This document shows positions 21,838 through 32,934 of a stretch of DNA of 64,000 nucleotides, one piece after another. The notes beneath the pieces were generated by a model. That model had not been told where the DNA came from and made no database searches. It saw only the letters and a list, made by a program, of their open reading frames with translations. The position numbers were made by a program, and so were the translations under genes. Positions within the stretch are counted from its first letter, which is position 1; each line of letters starts with the position of its first letter. Source of the DNA: Schistosoma haematobium (Eukaryota; Platyhelminthes; Trematoda; Strigeidida; Schistosomatidae); assembly GCF_000699445.3 (NCBI RefSeq), contig NC_067198.1, positions 40,541,691 through 40,605,690 of the forward strand. The letters are read 5' to 3'.

Positions 21838-21960
21838 TTGTAATAAACGAGAACTCGGGTGAGGGGAACTAATTTACGAATTGCACAGTGGTTTAGTAAA
21901 ATATGGAAACCATACGTTAAATACATTATTTGTACATCTTCATTCAGTTGTCCTTTACAT
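21838..21960 (-). mobile_element. LTR-1 fragment
   Basis: 'gtaataaacgagaactcggg' and 'gaaaccatacgttaaatac' match one end of LTR-1; the rest is lost. Confidence 0.55.
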
Positions 21961-22109
21961 GTATGCGTCTCATATTAAATTACTGATCAAAATAACTAAT
22001 GGTGACTTTTGAAGTACTAGATTATTGAATATCATTCTACTGAATGTTTAACACAAGAATGATTGTTGTACATATGAAACCTTTGTGTTTACAATTATGC
22101 TAAGAATTT

Positions 22110-22615
22110 CTTTTATTTAAGCCAGTTATCCCTCATGAAGGAGCATAGGGCACCCACCAGCATTCTCCATTCAACTCTGTCCTGAGCAATCCTTTCCACT
22201 TGCTATTTATCCTTTTCATGTCTGCTTTCTATTCCCGAGTCAATGTGTTATTCTACCTCCCTCTTTTCCGTTTCACTTCAGCATTCCAAGTTAGGGATTG
22301 TCTCATGATTCAGTTTGGTGATTTCCGAAATGTATGTCCTATCCACTTCCAATGTCTTTTGCTAATTTCCCATTCAGATGGAACCTGGTTTGTCCTCTCC
22401 CATAGTAGGTTGTTGTTGATGGTATCCGGCTAACGGACATTGATTATCTTGTGCAAATACTTTTACCTTCCTGATGATGGTTGTAGTAGTTGTCCACGTT
22501 TTAGCTCCTTACAGTAGGACTGTCTTGACGTTCGTATTGAAGATTATGACTTTAATATTGGTTGACAGACAATTGTTTTGAGGTCCATATGTTCTTCAAC
22601 TGTAGGAATGCTATC
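22110..22615 (-). pseudogene. RTE-1 LINE C-terminal fragment
   Basis: The plus strand is the complement of the RTE-1 C terminus, from 'gccagttatccctcatgaag' (3' end) to 'caactgtaggaatgctatcc' (5' truncation). The encoded part corresponds to '...NSKQLS', 'YGAET', 'INSCLRKI' and 'GRPKNTLRR'. Its 5' junction with a non-LINE segment at 22616 is shared with 46320/46321. Confidence 0.8.
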
Positions 22616-23265
22616 CTTAGATGTTTAATTTAATTAATATAAAATTATAGTGCGTTATAATTTCAAATCCGAATTATCAATAGAATGAAAATATATCCGG
22701 ATACCATCAGCAACAGCCTACTGTGATAGAGAACGAACCAGCTTCCAACTGAAGAGGAAATTAGGAAAAGACGATGGAAATGGATAGGATATAAATTACG
22801 CAAACCATCAAACTGCATCACAAGGCAAGCGTTAACTTGGAATCCTGAAAGGGAGCTGAAAAAAGGTAAAGAACACATTATGTCGGGAAATAGAATCAGA
22901 TATGAAAAGGATGAATGATAACTAGAAAGAGCTGGAAAGGTTTGCCCAGGACAGAGTTGGATGGAGAGTGTTGGTGGGCGGCCTATGCTCGTCGACGAGG
23001 AGTAACATGCGTAAGTAAGTAAATGAAAATATACATTTTTGAAAAATATCTGTTCTGTTATATACATTAAACAAGTAACCGCCAATGAGAAACAATCTAT
23101 GGTTTAAAGTGATGAATTGTCAACATATATTTCAATAGAAATCATGATCCTAAAAGATTTTGAAAAATAAAAACTCATGTTCCTCATTTTGTTGACAATG
23201 ACTCTCCAAACTCCTGGGTGTTAAACACTGAATGTAACCAAAACGCTATCGCTAAAAAGTCTGGT
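22616..23265. repeat. Duplicated non-LINE segment, inverted relative to 46 kb
   Basis: 22,616-22,690 and 23,036-23,240 match the complement of 46,064-46,320, including 'gagaaacaatctat' and 'ctctccaaactcctgggt'. The adjoining RTE-1 truncation point is the same in both. Here the segment is split by a second RTE-1 insertion (22696-23021); at 46 kb it is not. Confidence 0.75.
22696..23021 (+). mobile_element. RTE-1 LINE, 5'-truncated insertion with TSD
   Basis: A 326-bp RTE-1 3' end, from 'tccggataccatcagcaaca' to the tail 'cgtaagtaagta'. The 12-bp TSD aatgaaaatata is perfect (22684-22695, 23022-23033). The paralogous segment at 46 kb serves as an empty site. It encodes remnants of 'RWKWIGYKL', '[13 protein letters not shown]' and '[10 protein letters not shown]'. 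Confidence 0.87.
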
Positions 23266-23282
23266 AAATATTGGTGCTGATA

Positions 23283-24306
23283 CAATGGGAAGATTCAAGT
23301 AAAACAATACCAAGTGAATTTAAACTTCACCCCTTTGGACAAGCGGGTGACTATCAGGACTCGGTAGCCAAGTGGATAACGCGATGACATTTGAAACGAA
23401 CGGTACTGGGTCCAAGTCCTGGAGTGAACATCAACTCTGAGATGCAGGTACATCCATTCGTTCAAATAGGATGAAATGCGCGTCAAACTGGATTCCACTG
23501 CTAGCGTAGGCGCAGGCGAGATATCCGTCTATCAACCAAACGACGGGTTTACTGAGCAGCACTTCGTTCCGTCCTACTTCATGGCAGTGAAACGTGACCG
23601 GTAAGAGTAGAGGATGTTCGTAGGTTACTAGTATTCGATCATAGGTGTCTTCGAAACATTGCTCGTATATCCTGGGACCATCGAGTAAGTAACGCAGTTG
23701 TTAGGAAACGGGCAATAGGTAAGGATGGCAAATCGATTGATGAAGCGGTGAAACTTGATCAGTTGAGATGGCTGGGACACGTGTTATATATGCCCAACGA
23801 CCGACTTCCTCGACGTGCGAAGTTCACTGGTATAGGAGAAGGTTGGAAGAAAGCTAGGGGCGGCCAGACCAAAACATGGCACAAGTCCATGAAGTCACTG
23901 ACAAGTAGACTGAGTCATGTTGGTAGGTGTAGACTACCTGGTTGGGGACCGCGAGATGATAGCAACCGATGGTTTGAGACCCTGAATGACATGGCTCAAA
24001 ATCGTTTGCAATGGCGCAGGTGCATCCACTCTTTGTGTTCTCCCAAATTCTAATCTCCTGATTCCTCCTTGTCTCTTTTTTCTCTTCCCAAATTTATTTC
24101 ACTGGATTATACTCCTTGAATAACATCTTCAAATCCTAATGTTTCCGATTACTGCTTATACTCTTACTACCTCTACCACTATGGGATTTGACTCGACAAT
24201 TGTATCTCTTTGCTAATGTGGTATGGCAACTCGAACTGATGTACGTACGTACGAAGTTCTACGTTGTTACTGACTGATCACTGCTAGCCACTATCCATCT
24301 TTGATT
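23283..24306 (+). mobile_element. HHS-A SINE carrying a nested RTE-2 insertion
   Basis: The HHS-A body is 23283-23505 plus 24279-24306. The 13-bp TSD attggtgctgata (23270-23282, 24307-24319) brackets the whole. The copy begins 'caatgggaagattcaag' and ends after 'ccactatccatctttg', so its ends differ from those of the copy at 6302. The ribozyme is degraded (cattcgttcaaataggatgaaa). Confidence 0.9.
23506..24278 (+). pseudogene. RTE-2 LINE, C-terminal RT fragment nested in HHS-A
   Basis: 5'-truncated RTE-2 with TSD cactgctagc (23496-23505, 24279-24288). An open frame at 23748-24053 reads LDQLRWLGHVLYMPNDRLPR, then GGQTKTWHKSMKSLTSRLSH and VGRCRLPGWGPRDDS, a typical RTE/SR2-type C terminus. Upstream, frameshifted pieces correspond to 'RRRDIRLS', 'VFDHRCLRNIA'. 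The 3' UTR ends in 'gtacgtacgtacgaagttc...actgactgat', the short (CTGA)n tail. Confidence 0.9.
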
Positions 24307-24639
24307 ATTGGTGCTGATAGTTATTTATTATTGATTGTTTGACATAAAAGTAACTGATTCCGATCACTTCTAATAGTCTTCCATAAATGTTTAAAACTAT
24401 AGGCTAATAATTCCAATGATTAATGATGCAATGAATGTAATTTTCTGTAAAAATGAATTATGTAACTTGTTTTTAATTGGATAATCTATATTCATTAAAC
24501 ATTATAGATCACAAGGTATATTCTAAATGTATAAATCAACTAAAAGAATTTCATCTTATGAAAATGATTTAACTATTAGCTAATTAATCATTTTCTTTTT
24601 CTTTTCTAGGGTTAAATATATTTGGTATGATTTAATTGA

Positions 24640-24700
24640 ATCTTCCCATTGATGTTTAAGACTGTAATTGATCAGTCTCTTATTGGTACTATCCATCTTT
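24640..24700 (-). mobile_element. HHS-A SINE fragment with strand switch
   Basis: Antisense 'gaatcttcccattgatgttt...cagtctcttattggta' then, at 24688/24689, sense 'ctatccatctttgc'. It is tiny but again inverted. Confidence 0.65.
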
Positions 24701-24826
24701 GCATACAAATTTTACATGATTTATATTATTGGCTGACATTTATGTATTTACAACATTAAATAGATGATAATGTAAGTTGTTTATAATTCAATCTTTAAGG
24801 ATAACATTTTGATTGATTTACCTTGT

Positions 24827-25083
24827 TTTATCAGGAGTTTTGCGGAGATTTTAGTAATTTCAATAGTTGGAATCATGAGTCAATTGAAGCTAGATCACCA
24901 TGGAAAACCTGGAAGCACTGCACGGCCATTTCGTCTTAGTATGGGACTCCTCAGCAGTGCTCACCTACGATCCCGCTCCCCCCGAGATTCGAACCCAGGA
25001 CCTATCAGTCTGGTGCGCGAGCGCTTAACTAATAAACGACCACTGAGTTGGTCGGCGTACAACGGTGTTAATGTCTAACTCAC
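24827..25083 (-). mobile_element. HHS-B SINE, near complete
   Basis: The antisense copy keeps the 3' terminus, ribozyme core (CTGAGGAG, CGAAA), B box and A box complements. The cleavage triplet reads GTG rather than GTH, which should prevent cleavage. Stem II has one mismatch. Confidence 0.85.
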
Positions 25084-25369
25084 TTTGTTTTTTTTTTTAG
25101 AATGCAATTTGTACTAGTTATTGTAGGTGAAACCATTGAGATTCATATAATCTATCCGACTTAATCTATGAATAACATGTTAGAATATGTTCATGGAGTC
25201 TTCTTTTAAGAAATTTAAAGCATTTCGTCCCTTTTGATAAATTTCGATTGTGTAATAAAATGATGAAGATTATCAGAACTATGTAGTGATATATTAGCGC
25301 AATACATTTCGAACAATCTGATCACATATAATATACTTGTTGAGAACATTTATATATAAAAGAAAACAA

Positions 25370-25560
25370 AAGGTCAACTAGACTGGAAATGGGGTAAGAG
25401 GGGACAAGGATGATAATAAGAGTAATAATAATAATAATGTAAACACGATTTGAAACCCAATCATTCATATGGCTAAAGCTTCAACCAACCTTAGTATACA
25501 CCCTTTTACACTTTTGTACAACACCATAAAATCCGAGTTAAGATCAATTTTGTATTGCGC
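25370..25560 (-). pseudogene. Penelope-like element 3' fragment
   Basis: Nearly the same sequence as 15,465-15,730, from 'ggtcaactagactggaaatg' to 'acaccataaaatccgagtta'. It encodes the end of the GIY-YIG tail and 3' UTR with a small internal deletion. Confidence 0.7.
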
Positions 25561-25694
25561 TAATATATCACATAGTTCTGACAATCTTCATCTTTTTATT
25601 ACACTATCGAAATCTTAGAATATGTTGGAAGAGACGAAAGTTATATTGATCCTGGTGGGTTATCCTTATCGTGTAGTGCAATATTATTCCATTA

Positions 25695-25860
25695 ACCGAA
25701 GGTCCTAGGTTTGAGTCCCACGTGTGGAATCGTAGATGCGCACTGATGAGGAGTCTCATAATAGGACGAAACGGCTGTCCAGTGGTCCCAGTTTTTCAGT
25801 CGTGGTCCATTCATGATATCAATCTAAACTCAATAATCTTCACAACCTTATACTGATAAT
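25695..25860 (+). mobile_element. HHS-B SINE, partial
   Basis: From the B box (aggtttgagtccc) through a ribozyme with ATGAGGAG (invariant C replaced by A) and an otherwise good GGACGAAA...GTC arm, to 'cttcacaaccttatactgat'. Confidence 0.75.
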
Positions 25861-26189
25861 TTCCTATTTATTATCTCTAAAATCAATTAAACATTTTATT
25901 AGTACCCCACATTATTACTATTATAGATTATAGCCTATTCAACGATAAACCATTCGATTGACTTTGTTCCAAAGCAAATCTTTTTTCCTTGATGTAAATA
26001 AACAGTAATGGGGAGTATGTATTTTAGTCACGCTTTTATTTCTCTATAAAACATCAATCTTACTTGAAAGATATGACGTTCACATTGGTTAAAAACATCT
26101 ATATCGTAATAACTATAGTTTGTTTAACAAATGATAAGAATAGACTGTGAATAAGTGGAAAATTAATTGTATACAACCGCTGCAAGGGA
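25861..26189. other. AT-rich DNA, nothing recognised
   Basis: No feature was recognised. Confidence 0.5.
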
Positions 26190-26616
26190 AGGTCTATTTA
26201 CTTTCTTCTCACGGCATTACTGTTGTTCACGAAATTGAGACGATGGAAAGCGAATGTTCTGAGCTTTAATCGGGTTGGTGGGTACGGAGGATCTATCTAG
26301 GGGATTTGGAAAACCCTGATTCCAAACAATTGGCGCACATGGGCTCCCGTATCTTTGCGTATGAACCAATTATTGGTCACTGGTTACCATGGGACTTCAT
26401 CTCCTTACATTGCTCCAATGCCTTGTGGATTAAACCTTTAGGTCAAAGGCTCGGTGTATTACTTCCTAAGAAGACCATCTGCCTCGGTTTGGGTACCCGG
26501 ACAGTATCCCAGCCCTCACACAAATCAAATAATCTTTGTGGTGCATATCTGTTTCCAGCCTCCTCTTACCAATGCTTATGTGTGTGAATGAATGAATAAA
26601 TAAATAAATAAATAAT
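26190..26616 (+). mobile_element. SINE-S, 5'-truncated
   Basis: Starts within the family at 'gctgcaagggaaggtctatt' and ends with a (TGAA)/(TAAA) tail at 26,584-26,616. Unlike the other copies it lacks about 90 nt at the 5' end. Confidence 0.78.
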
Positions 26617-26689
26617 TGACGAATTATCTTTGTAACTGTTAGAATTGCATACTTCTACGCCTGCAATACTGCATAGTGATTATTATTAT

Positions 26690-26770
26690 TACACATTACG
26701 CCGAGGAATGGAGACAGACATGAGAAGAATGAACAACAATTGGATAGAACTAGAAAGTAAGTAAGTATTA
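26690..26770 (+). pseudogene. RTE-1 LINE, small 3' fragment
   Basis: 'acattacgccgaggaatgga', 'agacatgagaagaatgaac', then the tail 'aagtaagtaagtatt'. About 60 nt before the tail are missing. Confidence 0.65.
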
Positions 26771-26892
26771 TTATTATTATGTATATACCATATAATTAAT
26801 TAACTGAATATATATCATTGTACATCATTCGAGTAATTCTATAAGTTTGTTTTTCATAACCTGAATGAGGAGGATAGTAAATTAAAAAGAAA

Positions 26893-26999
26893 TCACTTGA
26901 TATTGTTTACTTGTATCTTTCTATTGTTGTTATTTAGAACTGTAATTGATCAGTCTCTTATTGGCATATGTGCATCCCTCCTTGATATGGCCTTAATTC
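26893..26999 (-). mobile_element. HHS-A SINE fragment
   Basis: Antisense junction of 5' and 3' ends: 'aaatcacttgatattgttta' continuing into 'gatcagtctcttattggcat'. It therefore spans a unit boundary without a ribozyme. Confidence 0.7.
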
Positions 27000-27241
27000 T
27001 GTTCATTAGTTTCTATTATTATTATTAATTAGTTTATCATTGATTTGTTAATATTATTGTTTGTATTGTATATTAGGACAATAGTATATCATTATTACAA
27101 TGCATCATATAAATTAATTAATAAGCTTTCTAGTATTACTTTAATTAATCATAAATTAATGATAAATATGTCATAATTCAATGTAAAAAGAAATTATTCA
27201 GTTGAGTTCACATCTTTCATTTGATTTAGTTTTATACAATG

Positions 27242-27727
27242 CCCTCAAATGCCCTGGTATGGTCGAGAGTGGGGTGGGCCCTCCTCCTCTCTCGGAATGC
27301 TCTCACACGGTCACGAGTATACAGCCACTGCTAGGGAAGTCCTACTCACTGCCTTCTCGTACCACGGGCGTTGTTTACGAAATTGAGAGAACGAAGAGCG
27401 AATGTCCGGCGCTTTAACCGGATTCCAAACTAATGGTGCACATGGGCTGGCTCCAGTTTCCTGCGGGAACAAATGACGTATGAACCAATCGTTGGTCACC
27501 GGCTACCATAGGACTGCATCTCCTCACGAAGCTCCATTGCTTTGTGGGTCAGACCTTTAGGTCCAAGGTTTGGGTTGTGGCCCTTTGAGAAATCCACCTG
27601 CATCGGTCTGGGCACCCGGGTAGTATCCCAACCCTCACACAAATCGGATGATTTATGTGGCGCATATCTATTTGGTGCCTCCTTGTACCAATGTTTATGT
27701 GTTTAAATAAATAAATAAATAAATAAA
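27242..27727 (+). mobile_element. SINE-S, full length, with 39-bp TSD
   Basis: Complete copy starting 'ccctcaaatgccctggtatg' and ending in a long (AAAT)n tail. The flanks 27203-27241 and 27728-27766 are identical over 39 bp. The perfect long TSD indicates a recent insertion by target-primed reverse transcription with widely staggered nicks. An internal segment present in other copies ('gggttggtggac...ggaaaa') is missing. Confidence 0.92.
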
Positions 27728-27837
27728 TGAGTTCACATCTTTCATTTGATTTAGTTTTATACAATGATACATAAGAAAGAAAACATTTTCAAATTGATTA
27801 TTATAACTTTTAGATTAGTATAAATCTTATTTATGCA

Positions 27838-27972
27838 TTGTTACCTTTATCACTATGGGATTTCAAATCGACAATTGTATCTCTATACTAATGTGGTATG
27901 GCAATATAAATTGATGTACGTACGTATATCCGAAGTTCTACGTTGTTAACTGACTGACTGACAGACTGACTA
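27838..27972 (+). mobile_element. RTE-2 LINE, 3' UTR only
   Basis: Matches the last about 130 nt of 23506-24278 ('ggcaatataaattgatgtac', 'gaagttctacgttgtt'), ending in actgactgactgacagactgac, the (CTGA)n tail. Confidence 0.78.
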
Positions 27973-28594
27973 TCCAAATAATAAATGAACTAAATTAATA
28001 AATACCTTATTGTTTTACGGAATTAGGAATAGATCAATCTGAAAAGTTATTTGGAGTGTTTAAAATATCTTCATCATTCTTCAGAAGTCAGGCATTTCAA
28101 TTATCTCGTTTATATTGACTTCATATATTTCCTTAGAACTATGTACATAGGCCACTTTGTCATAGTTATCATATCAACAAATAGTCGGATAGTGAATGGG
28201 TGTTAAAAAAAACAACGAAATAAACAACTAATCAAATACATTTGGTGTTTTCATCATTACAGAATATTATCAGTAGTCCTGGATATACACTGCCCTTATA
28301 GATTTTATAAATCTCACTGAAGCATATTATTCACTGCAAAAGATAGTTTTTTCAATGTTTTATATCCATAAATAGTTATCAATATTTTTATGAATATCTT
28401 GGTAGTTTTTCTCATGGTTCCAGAAAGACGTTTAGTAGACTATTTTGTATAGTTATTGGACATACCAGATCCCATGTAAAATCGTTATTGCTCATTAACT
28501 TAATGTAATAGATATATACTATAGTGTCGAAATTAAACAACGGTATCTTAATCAAATGATTCACATTATAATATTGTAGTTTACAGGAAATGTG

Positions 28595-28595
<1 letters not shown>
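27973..28595. other. AT-rich DNA, nothing recognised
   Basis: No feature was recognised. Confidence 0.5.

Positions 28596-28665
<70 letters not shown>
28596..28665. repeat. (TA)n microsatellite, about 35 units
   Basis: An uninterrupted TA run. An apparent isoleucine/tyrosine-repeat frame across it is an artefact of the repeat. Confidence 0.95.
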
Positions 28666-28666
<1 letters not shown>

Positions 28667-28854
28667 GTATTCATAAACATCGAGGAATAAAGAGATGAAT
28701 GAAACAAAATGAATTGCAAAATCAGTAATATAGTAGCGATGATTGAACATTGAGAATATGGTTTGAGAAGTTAGAATAAAGAGGTATGCATGCAAGAATA
28801 ATGTAACTGAAACTCTAGAAGAAGACAAAAAGACAATGCACACGGGTTATTGTG

Positions 28855-29080
28855 AATGATTTTGACTCGTGTTATCCAAAGTCTCTAGCATTTTTCTGGT
28901 TAGCGTTTTTAGCGAGTTAGATTTCTACGGGATTGGGTCGCCAACCCCATGCCCAACCCTACTTTTTATCCGGGCTTGGGACCGGCAGTAACCCCAGAGG
29001 GGCTCCAGGCAGAGTTCCAAAATCTCTAACCATTAACTAAGTGTGGTTACTGCGCTGACCCTAACCAGGCAGTTTATTTT
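28855..29080 (-). mobile_element. GC-rich retroelement fragment, perhaps RTE-2-related
   Basis: The flanking motifs 'tatccaaagtctctag' and 'ccaaaatctctaaccatta' resemble the antisense RTE-2 C terminus ('gagtctcaaaccattggtt'). Between them lies GC-rich DNA ('ccaaccccatgcccaaccc', 'ccgggcttgggaccggcag') unlike anything else in the window. Its nature is uncertain. Confidence 0.35.
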
Positions 29081-29604
29081 TGTAAACATGGATCAAATTT
29101 CTAAGCAATGAATTGATAGACTGATACCATATTAGTTGTTTCGAGCAACCTAGGTTTTTTTCTAGTCTACTTTTACACTAGCAAAACACCATCCTTCTAA
29201 ATAGACTGTTTATATCACTATAAACTGTGTGTTAAGTATTTTGAACAGACATGATTATATATAGAATATTTTCTCCTTATCATTGACTTTTGTGATATAT
29301 TATTACAAAACACTGTGTTGATCAGTTTCACCAAACTATCTTATTTTGTTTATTGTGAAAGGTCATATTAGTCAGTATATGAAGTCTGAGATACTATAAA
29401 ACACTTATATTGAATTTGTAACAAATATTAGACGAATAATTAAGTGTTTAACTGATCTTGTTGTAAAAATGCAACAAACAATGAAGCCAATGAATATATA
29501 CTAAATGTATTATTCATTTTCATTACAATTAGAATAACTTTAAGAAAATTACCAAGTTTATTTCAGGTTTTAATAAAGTGACTAGAGAAATATATGATTT
29601 TTCA
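29081..29604. other. AT-rich DNA, nothing recognised
   Basis: No feature was recognised. Confidence 0.5.
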
Positions 29605-30250
29605 GTATGGGGTTGTGGAGATTGTTAATTTTTTATTGAGATCATGAACTGACTGGTGTTAGACCACTATTGGACGACCGTTTCGTCCTAATACGGGACT
29701 CCTCATCAGCCAGCATCAACGATCCTACACTTAGGATTCGCATTTAGGACCTTCGGTTTCGCGCGTGAACTCTTAACCTTTTGACCACTGAGTTGGCCGG
29801 CATCTAACGGTGTTAGTATCTAACTATAATCAATCCGCAGTATTGCGCCACCGTTCACCGTTGTCTCCAGTGAGTATCTGTTTCGAAAAGGACGCAGTTG
29901 GATTCCACTGGTTAATGCTTCTCACTAGAACTCTAGGAATCCCATCTTGAAGCCAGTCACTAGTGAGCACATAGTAATTATCAATAAAGGGTTGTGAACC
30001 GAGACCAAAGATTCTGGGTTCGAATCATAGGTGTGGGATCGTAAATGCACGTTCATCAGTGAGCACTCACGATCACACACGTAGGACTCACATTTATGAC
30101 CTTCGGTCTCACGCACGAGCACTTAACTGTTAGACCACTGAGCCAACATCCAAAGATAAGGAGTCCCATACCAGGACGAAACTACCGTCCAATGCTTCCA
30201 GGTTTTCATTGATGGTTTAACATCAATCGATTCATGGTCTCATTCAAAAA
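29605..30250. mobile_element. HHS-B SINE mosaic with three strand switches
   Basis: 29605-29997 is a full antisense unit. 29998-30050 is a sense tRNA-like piece (ctgggttcgaatca). 30051-30155 is an antisense tRNA-like piece (gttagaccactgagcc). 30156-30250 is the sense ribozyme half and terminus. The two inner pieces are complementary over about 50 nt and form a local palindrome. The antisense ribozyme reads ATGAGGAG and is probably inactive. Confidence 0.82.
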
Positions 30251-30685
30251 ATATATGATTTAACTATGAAGGGAAACAACAATATGTTCTTTTACCCTTG
30301 AAATAGTAGTTAGTGTTTTTTCTGGTGAATGTCAATTAAATAAAAATACAATATAGTAGATAACACATATTTAAGAATTCTAACTTAAAGAAAGTAGGAA
30401 GTATATTGGTTGCGAAAGACGATGAGTTAATGCTGAATTTCGTTGGTTATTTTGAACTAGTTGCTTAATCTTGATTGTTCATAAAGTCGGACCAAAGACC
30501 TTCACTTTCGCACATCAACACTTAAAATGCTACAGAGTTTACAAATAAGATGAAATACGGTGATTTTGAAACTACTACTGGAATCATATTTCAGTACCGT
30601 TGATTACTTTGAATTTTCGTATGTTTCAAAGTAATTGGATCGTTTGAATATTGACTATCAAAATTTCTGGATCAGTTCAATTTAA
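30251..30685. other. AT-rich DNA, nothing recognised
   Basis: No feature was recognised. Confidence 0.5.
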
Positions 30686-31115
30686 TAGTGGTCAGTCGGT
30701 CAGTCATCAACAACATAGAACTTCGTACGTACGTACATCAGTTCAAGTTGTCATACCACATTAGCAAAGAGATACAATTGTCGAGTCAAATCCCATAGTG
30801 GTAGAGGTAGTAAGAGTATAAGCAGTAATCGGAAACATTAGGGTTTGAAGATGTTATTCAAGGAGTATAATCCAGTGAAATAAATTTGAAGAAAAAAAAA
30901 CGACATTAAGAATTCAGAAGATTAGAATTTGAGAGAACACAAAGAATGAATACACCTGAGCCATTGCAAACGGTTTTGAACCATATTATTCAAAGTCTCT
31001 AACCATCAGTTACTATCGTCTCGCGGATTCCAACCAGTTAGTCTACACCTACCAACATGACTCAGTCAACTTGTCAGTGACTTCATGAATTTGTTCCATG
31101 ATGTAATGATAGTAC
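30686..31115 (-). pseudogene. RTE-2 LINE 3' end
   Basis: Starts at the complement of the tail (gtggtcagtcggtcagtcat), then the 3' UTR ('cgtacgtacgtacatcagtt'), then the complement of the C-terminal coding region ('ccattgcaaacggttttgaa', 'acctaccaacatgactcag'). A poly-A stretch interrupts the UTR at about 30,893. Confidence 0.82.
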
Positions 31116-31257
31116 TTGTAAAAAGTGAAAAAAAATTCTAACTTAATGAATATTCTAATAAACAAATAAAACATTCATTTCAATATAGTTTGTGCTTATC
31201 ATCTCTAATCCAAAATTACTCAACATTCAATATTAGGGAGGTTATTATTAGCAACTC

Positions 31258-31640
31258 ACATGCAATCGAGTTTGTTCACATTTAATTCGGTTAATTTTTT
31301 TTGTTAACTTATCTATATCATTGTACTTTTATTATTGTTACACTTGTATGAATATGTATGTTTGATCATTGCTAACTGCCTAAGCATATATTCATTCTAC
31401 TAGCTTTACTATTAGCTGCTTATTTGATGCGATAGTTCATTCATTTCCCATACATGCACACTTAATCCTATACACGCTCTCGACTCTCTGACTCACTCAT
31501 TCGCCTCTCCATTTTGTGGTCTGAGCTGTCTGCTAATAAAACTGTAGTCACTGCTTCCCTTTGCCTTCTAATTTTAAACATCGTTAAGTACTATATAATA
31601 ACGGTTATGAAGGTGATTGGTTCACAAAGCACAGCCACAT
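31258..31640 (+). repeat. Rep-J copy
   Basis: 'gagtttgttcacatttaatt', 'tatgaatatgtatg', 'aatcctatac', 'ctgctaataaaactgtag' and 'atataataacggttatgaag'. The aataaa and terminal block are conserved. Confidence 0.6.
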
Positions 31641-32011
31641 ATTAAATGAATATCATAGTAATTAACTTGTTAGAAACAAAAAAAAATTAATTTGTATCCA
31701 ACATAATAAATGTAACCGTATATTATGATATGGAGATAATCTATCTTAACTTTTTTGGGGGTTAATTTCCTTCACGAACATTAAAAAAATCTTTCCAAAA
31801 AATAAAATTCAACCGAAAGTTTGTTATTTAACTATTTTGCATCGAAATAAATGAATACATTAATAAGGTCAAAATGAGGACAGTAAACATGAAAGGTTTT
31901 TATGGGTTGTGAAACAAATACAATATCTGTATGCTTTCTCCTCAAAAAAGACAAAAAAATTTGTCTTAATTATTGATTAAGTGGGTGGGAAATGTAATTA
32001 AAATTATATTT
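31641..32011. other. AT-rich DNA, nothing recognised
   Basis: No feature was recognised. Confidence 0.5.
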
Positions 32012-32273
32012 AAATGGTGTTGTTTTACTTGTATCTTCCCATTAATATTTAGGATTGTAATTGATTAGTCTCTTGTTGGCAATATATACATACTGTGCAT
32101 ATTGCCTCGATGTTGTATTAATTCACAAGTATTATAAGCAAAGAGGAATAGTGGTTAGCAGTGAAATCCAAGACGTACATTTCGTCCTATTTAAGACTCG
32201 TCAGCTGGATGTACCTGTATCCCAGAGTTGATGTTCACTCTGAGATTCGAACTCAGTACCTTTCGCTTCAAAC
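32012..32273 (-). mobile_element. HHS-A SINE, left arm of a large foldback
   Basis: Antisense, from inside a preceding unit ('gttttacttgtatcttccc', 'gattagtctcttgttgg') through the 3' domain, an intact-core ribozyme and the B box complement, stopping at 'cgcttcaaacg'. Confidence 0.85.
32166..32210 (-). ncRNA. Hammerhead ribozyme motif (HHS-A)
   Basis: On the minus strand: atccag-CTGACGAG-stem II(gtcttaaatagga)-CGAAA-atgtacGTC, then ttggat. The core is complete. Stem I pairs with one G-U wobble and, unlike the copies at 1181 and 6468, has no AAA insertion. Stem III is short and weaker (atg/cgt). Confidence 0.8.
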
Positions 32274-32660
32274 GAAATGCACGCCCTGGATTCCACTGTT
32301 CACCACTATTCATCTTTGCTTATGAAGCTTGTGACTTCAGGCAATATCAAGGCAATACGCACAGAATGTACATATGCTAACAAGAGACTGATCAATTTCA
32401 GTCCTGAATCACAATGGGAATATACAAGTAAATAACACCAAATGGATATAAATTCACCCCATTGCACAAGTGAGTGGCTGTCAGGACTCAGTAGCTAAGT
32501 GAATAACGTGATAGTGTGTAAAGCGAACGGTACTGGGTTCGAGTCCTAAAGTGAACATCAACTCTGTGATATAGGTACATCCAGTTGACGAGTTCTAAAT
32601 ATGACGAAATGTGCATTCTGTATTCCACTACTATCTACTATCCATCTTTGTTTATATTTA
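32274..32660 (+). mobile_element. HHS-A SINE, right arm, longer than one unit
   Basis: Starts in mid-ribozyme ('gaaatgcacgccctggattc') and runs through the 3' domain into a second unit with A box (tagctaagtga), B box (gggttcgagtcc) and a dead ribozyme (TTGACGAG), ending 'actatccatctttg'. The sense arm therefore crosses a unit boundary. Confidence 0.86.
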
Positions 32661-32934
32661 AAATTATATTTATTCGTGATGATATACATTAGGAAATCAA
32701 TGGTAACACTGAATAAAATGTATTACATTATTTCATACTACATTGTTTAAATAATGAGCTATATTTTTTTCTGAACAGACATATTGAACATTCACTTTTT
32801 CAGTAGTATAATGTATGTGAAAGCAATTTTTTCAAACTTCACTGGCTTTTGTTTCTCACCAAATCAATTTTGTAACTTTCATTATATTTCATATTAAAAT
32901 ATGATGTTGATTTATTATGAAAATTATCAATATG

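Noticed and set aside
28595..28843. Open frame ending in a long Tyr-Ile repeat
   Set aside because: It is only the translation of the (TA)n microsatellite.
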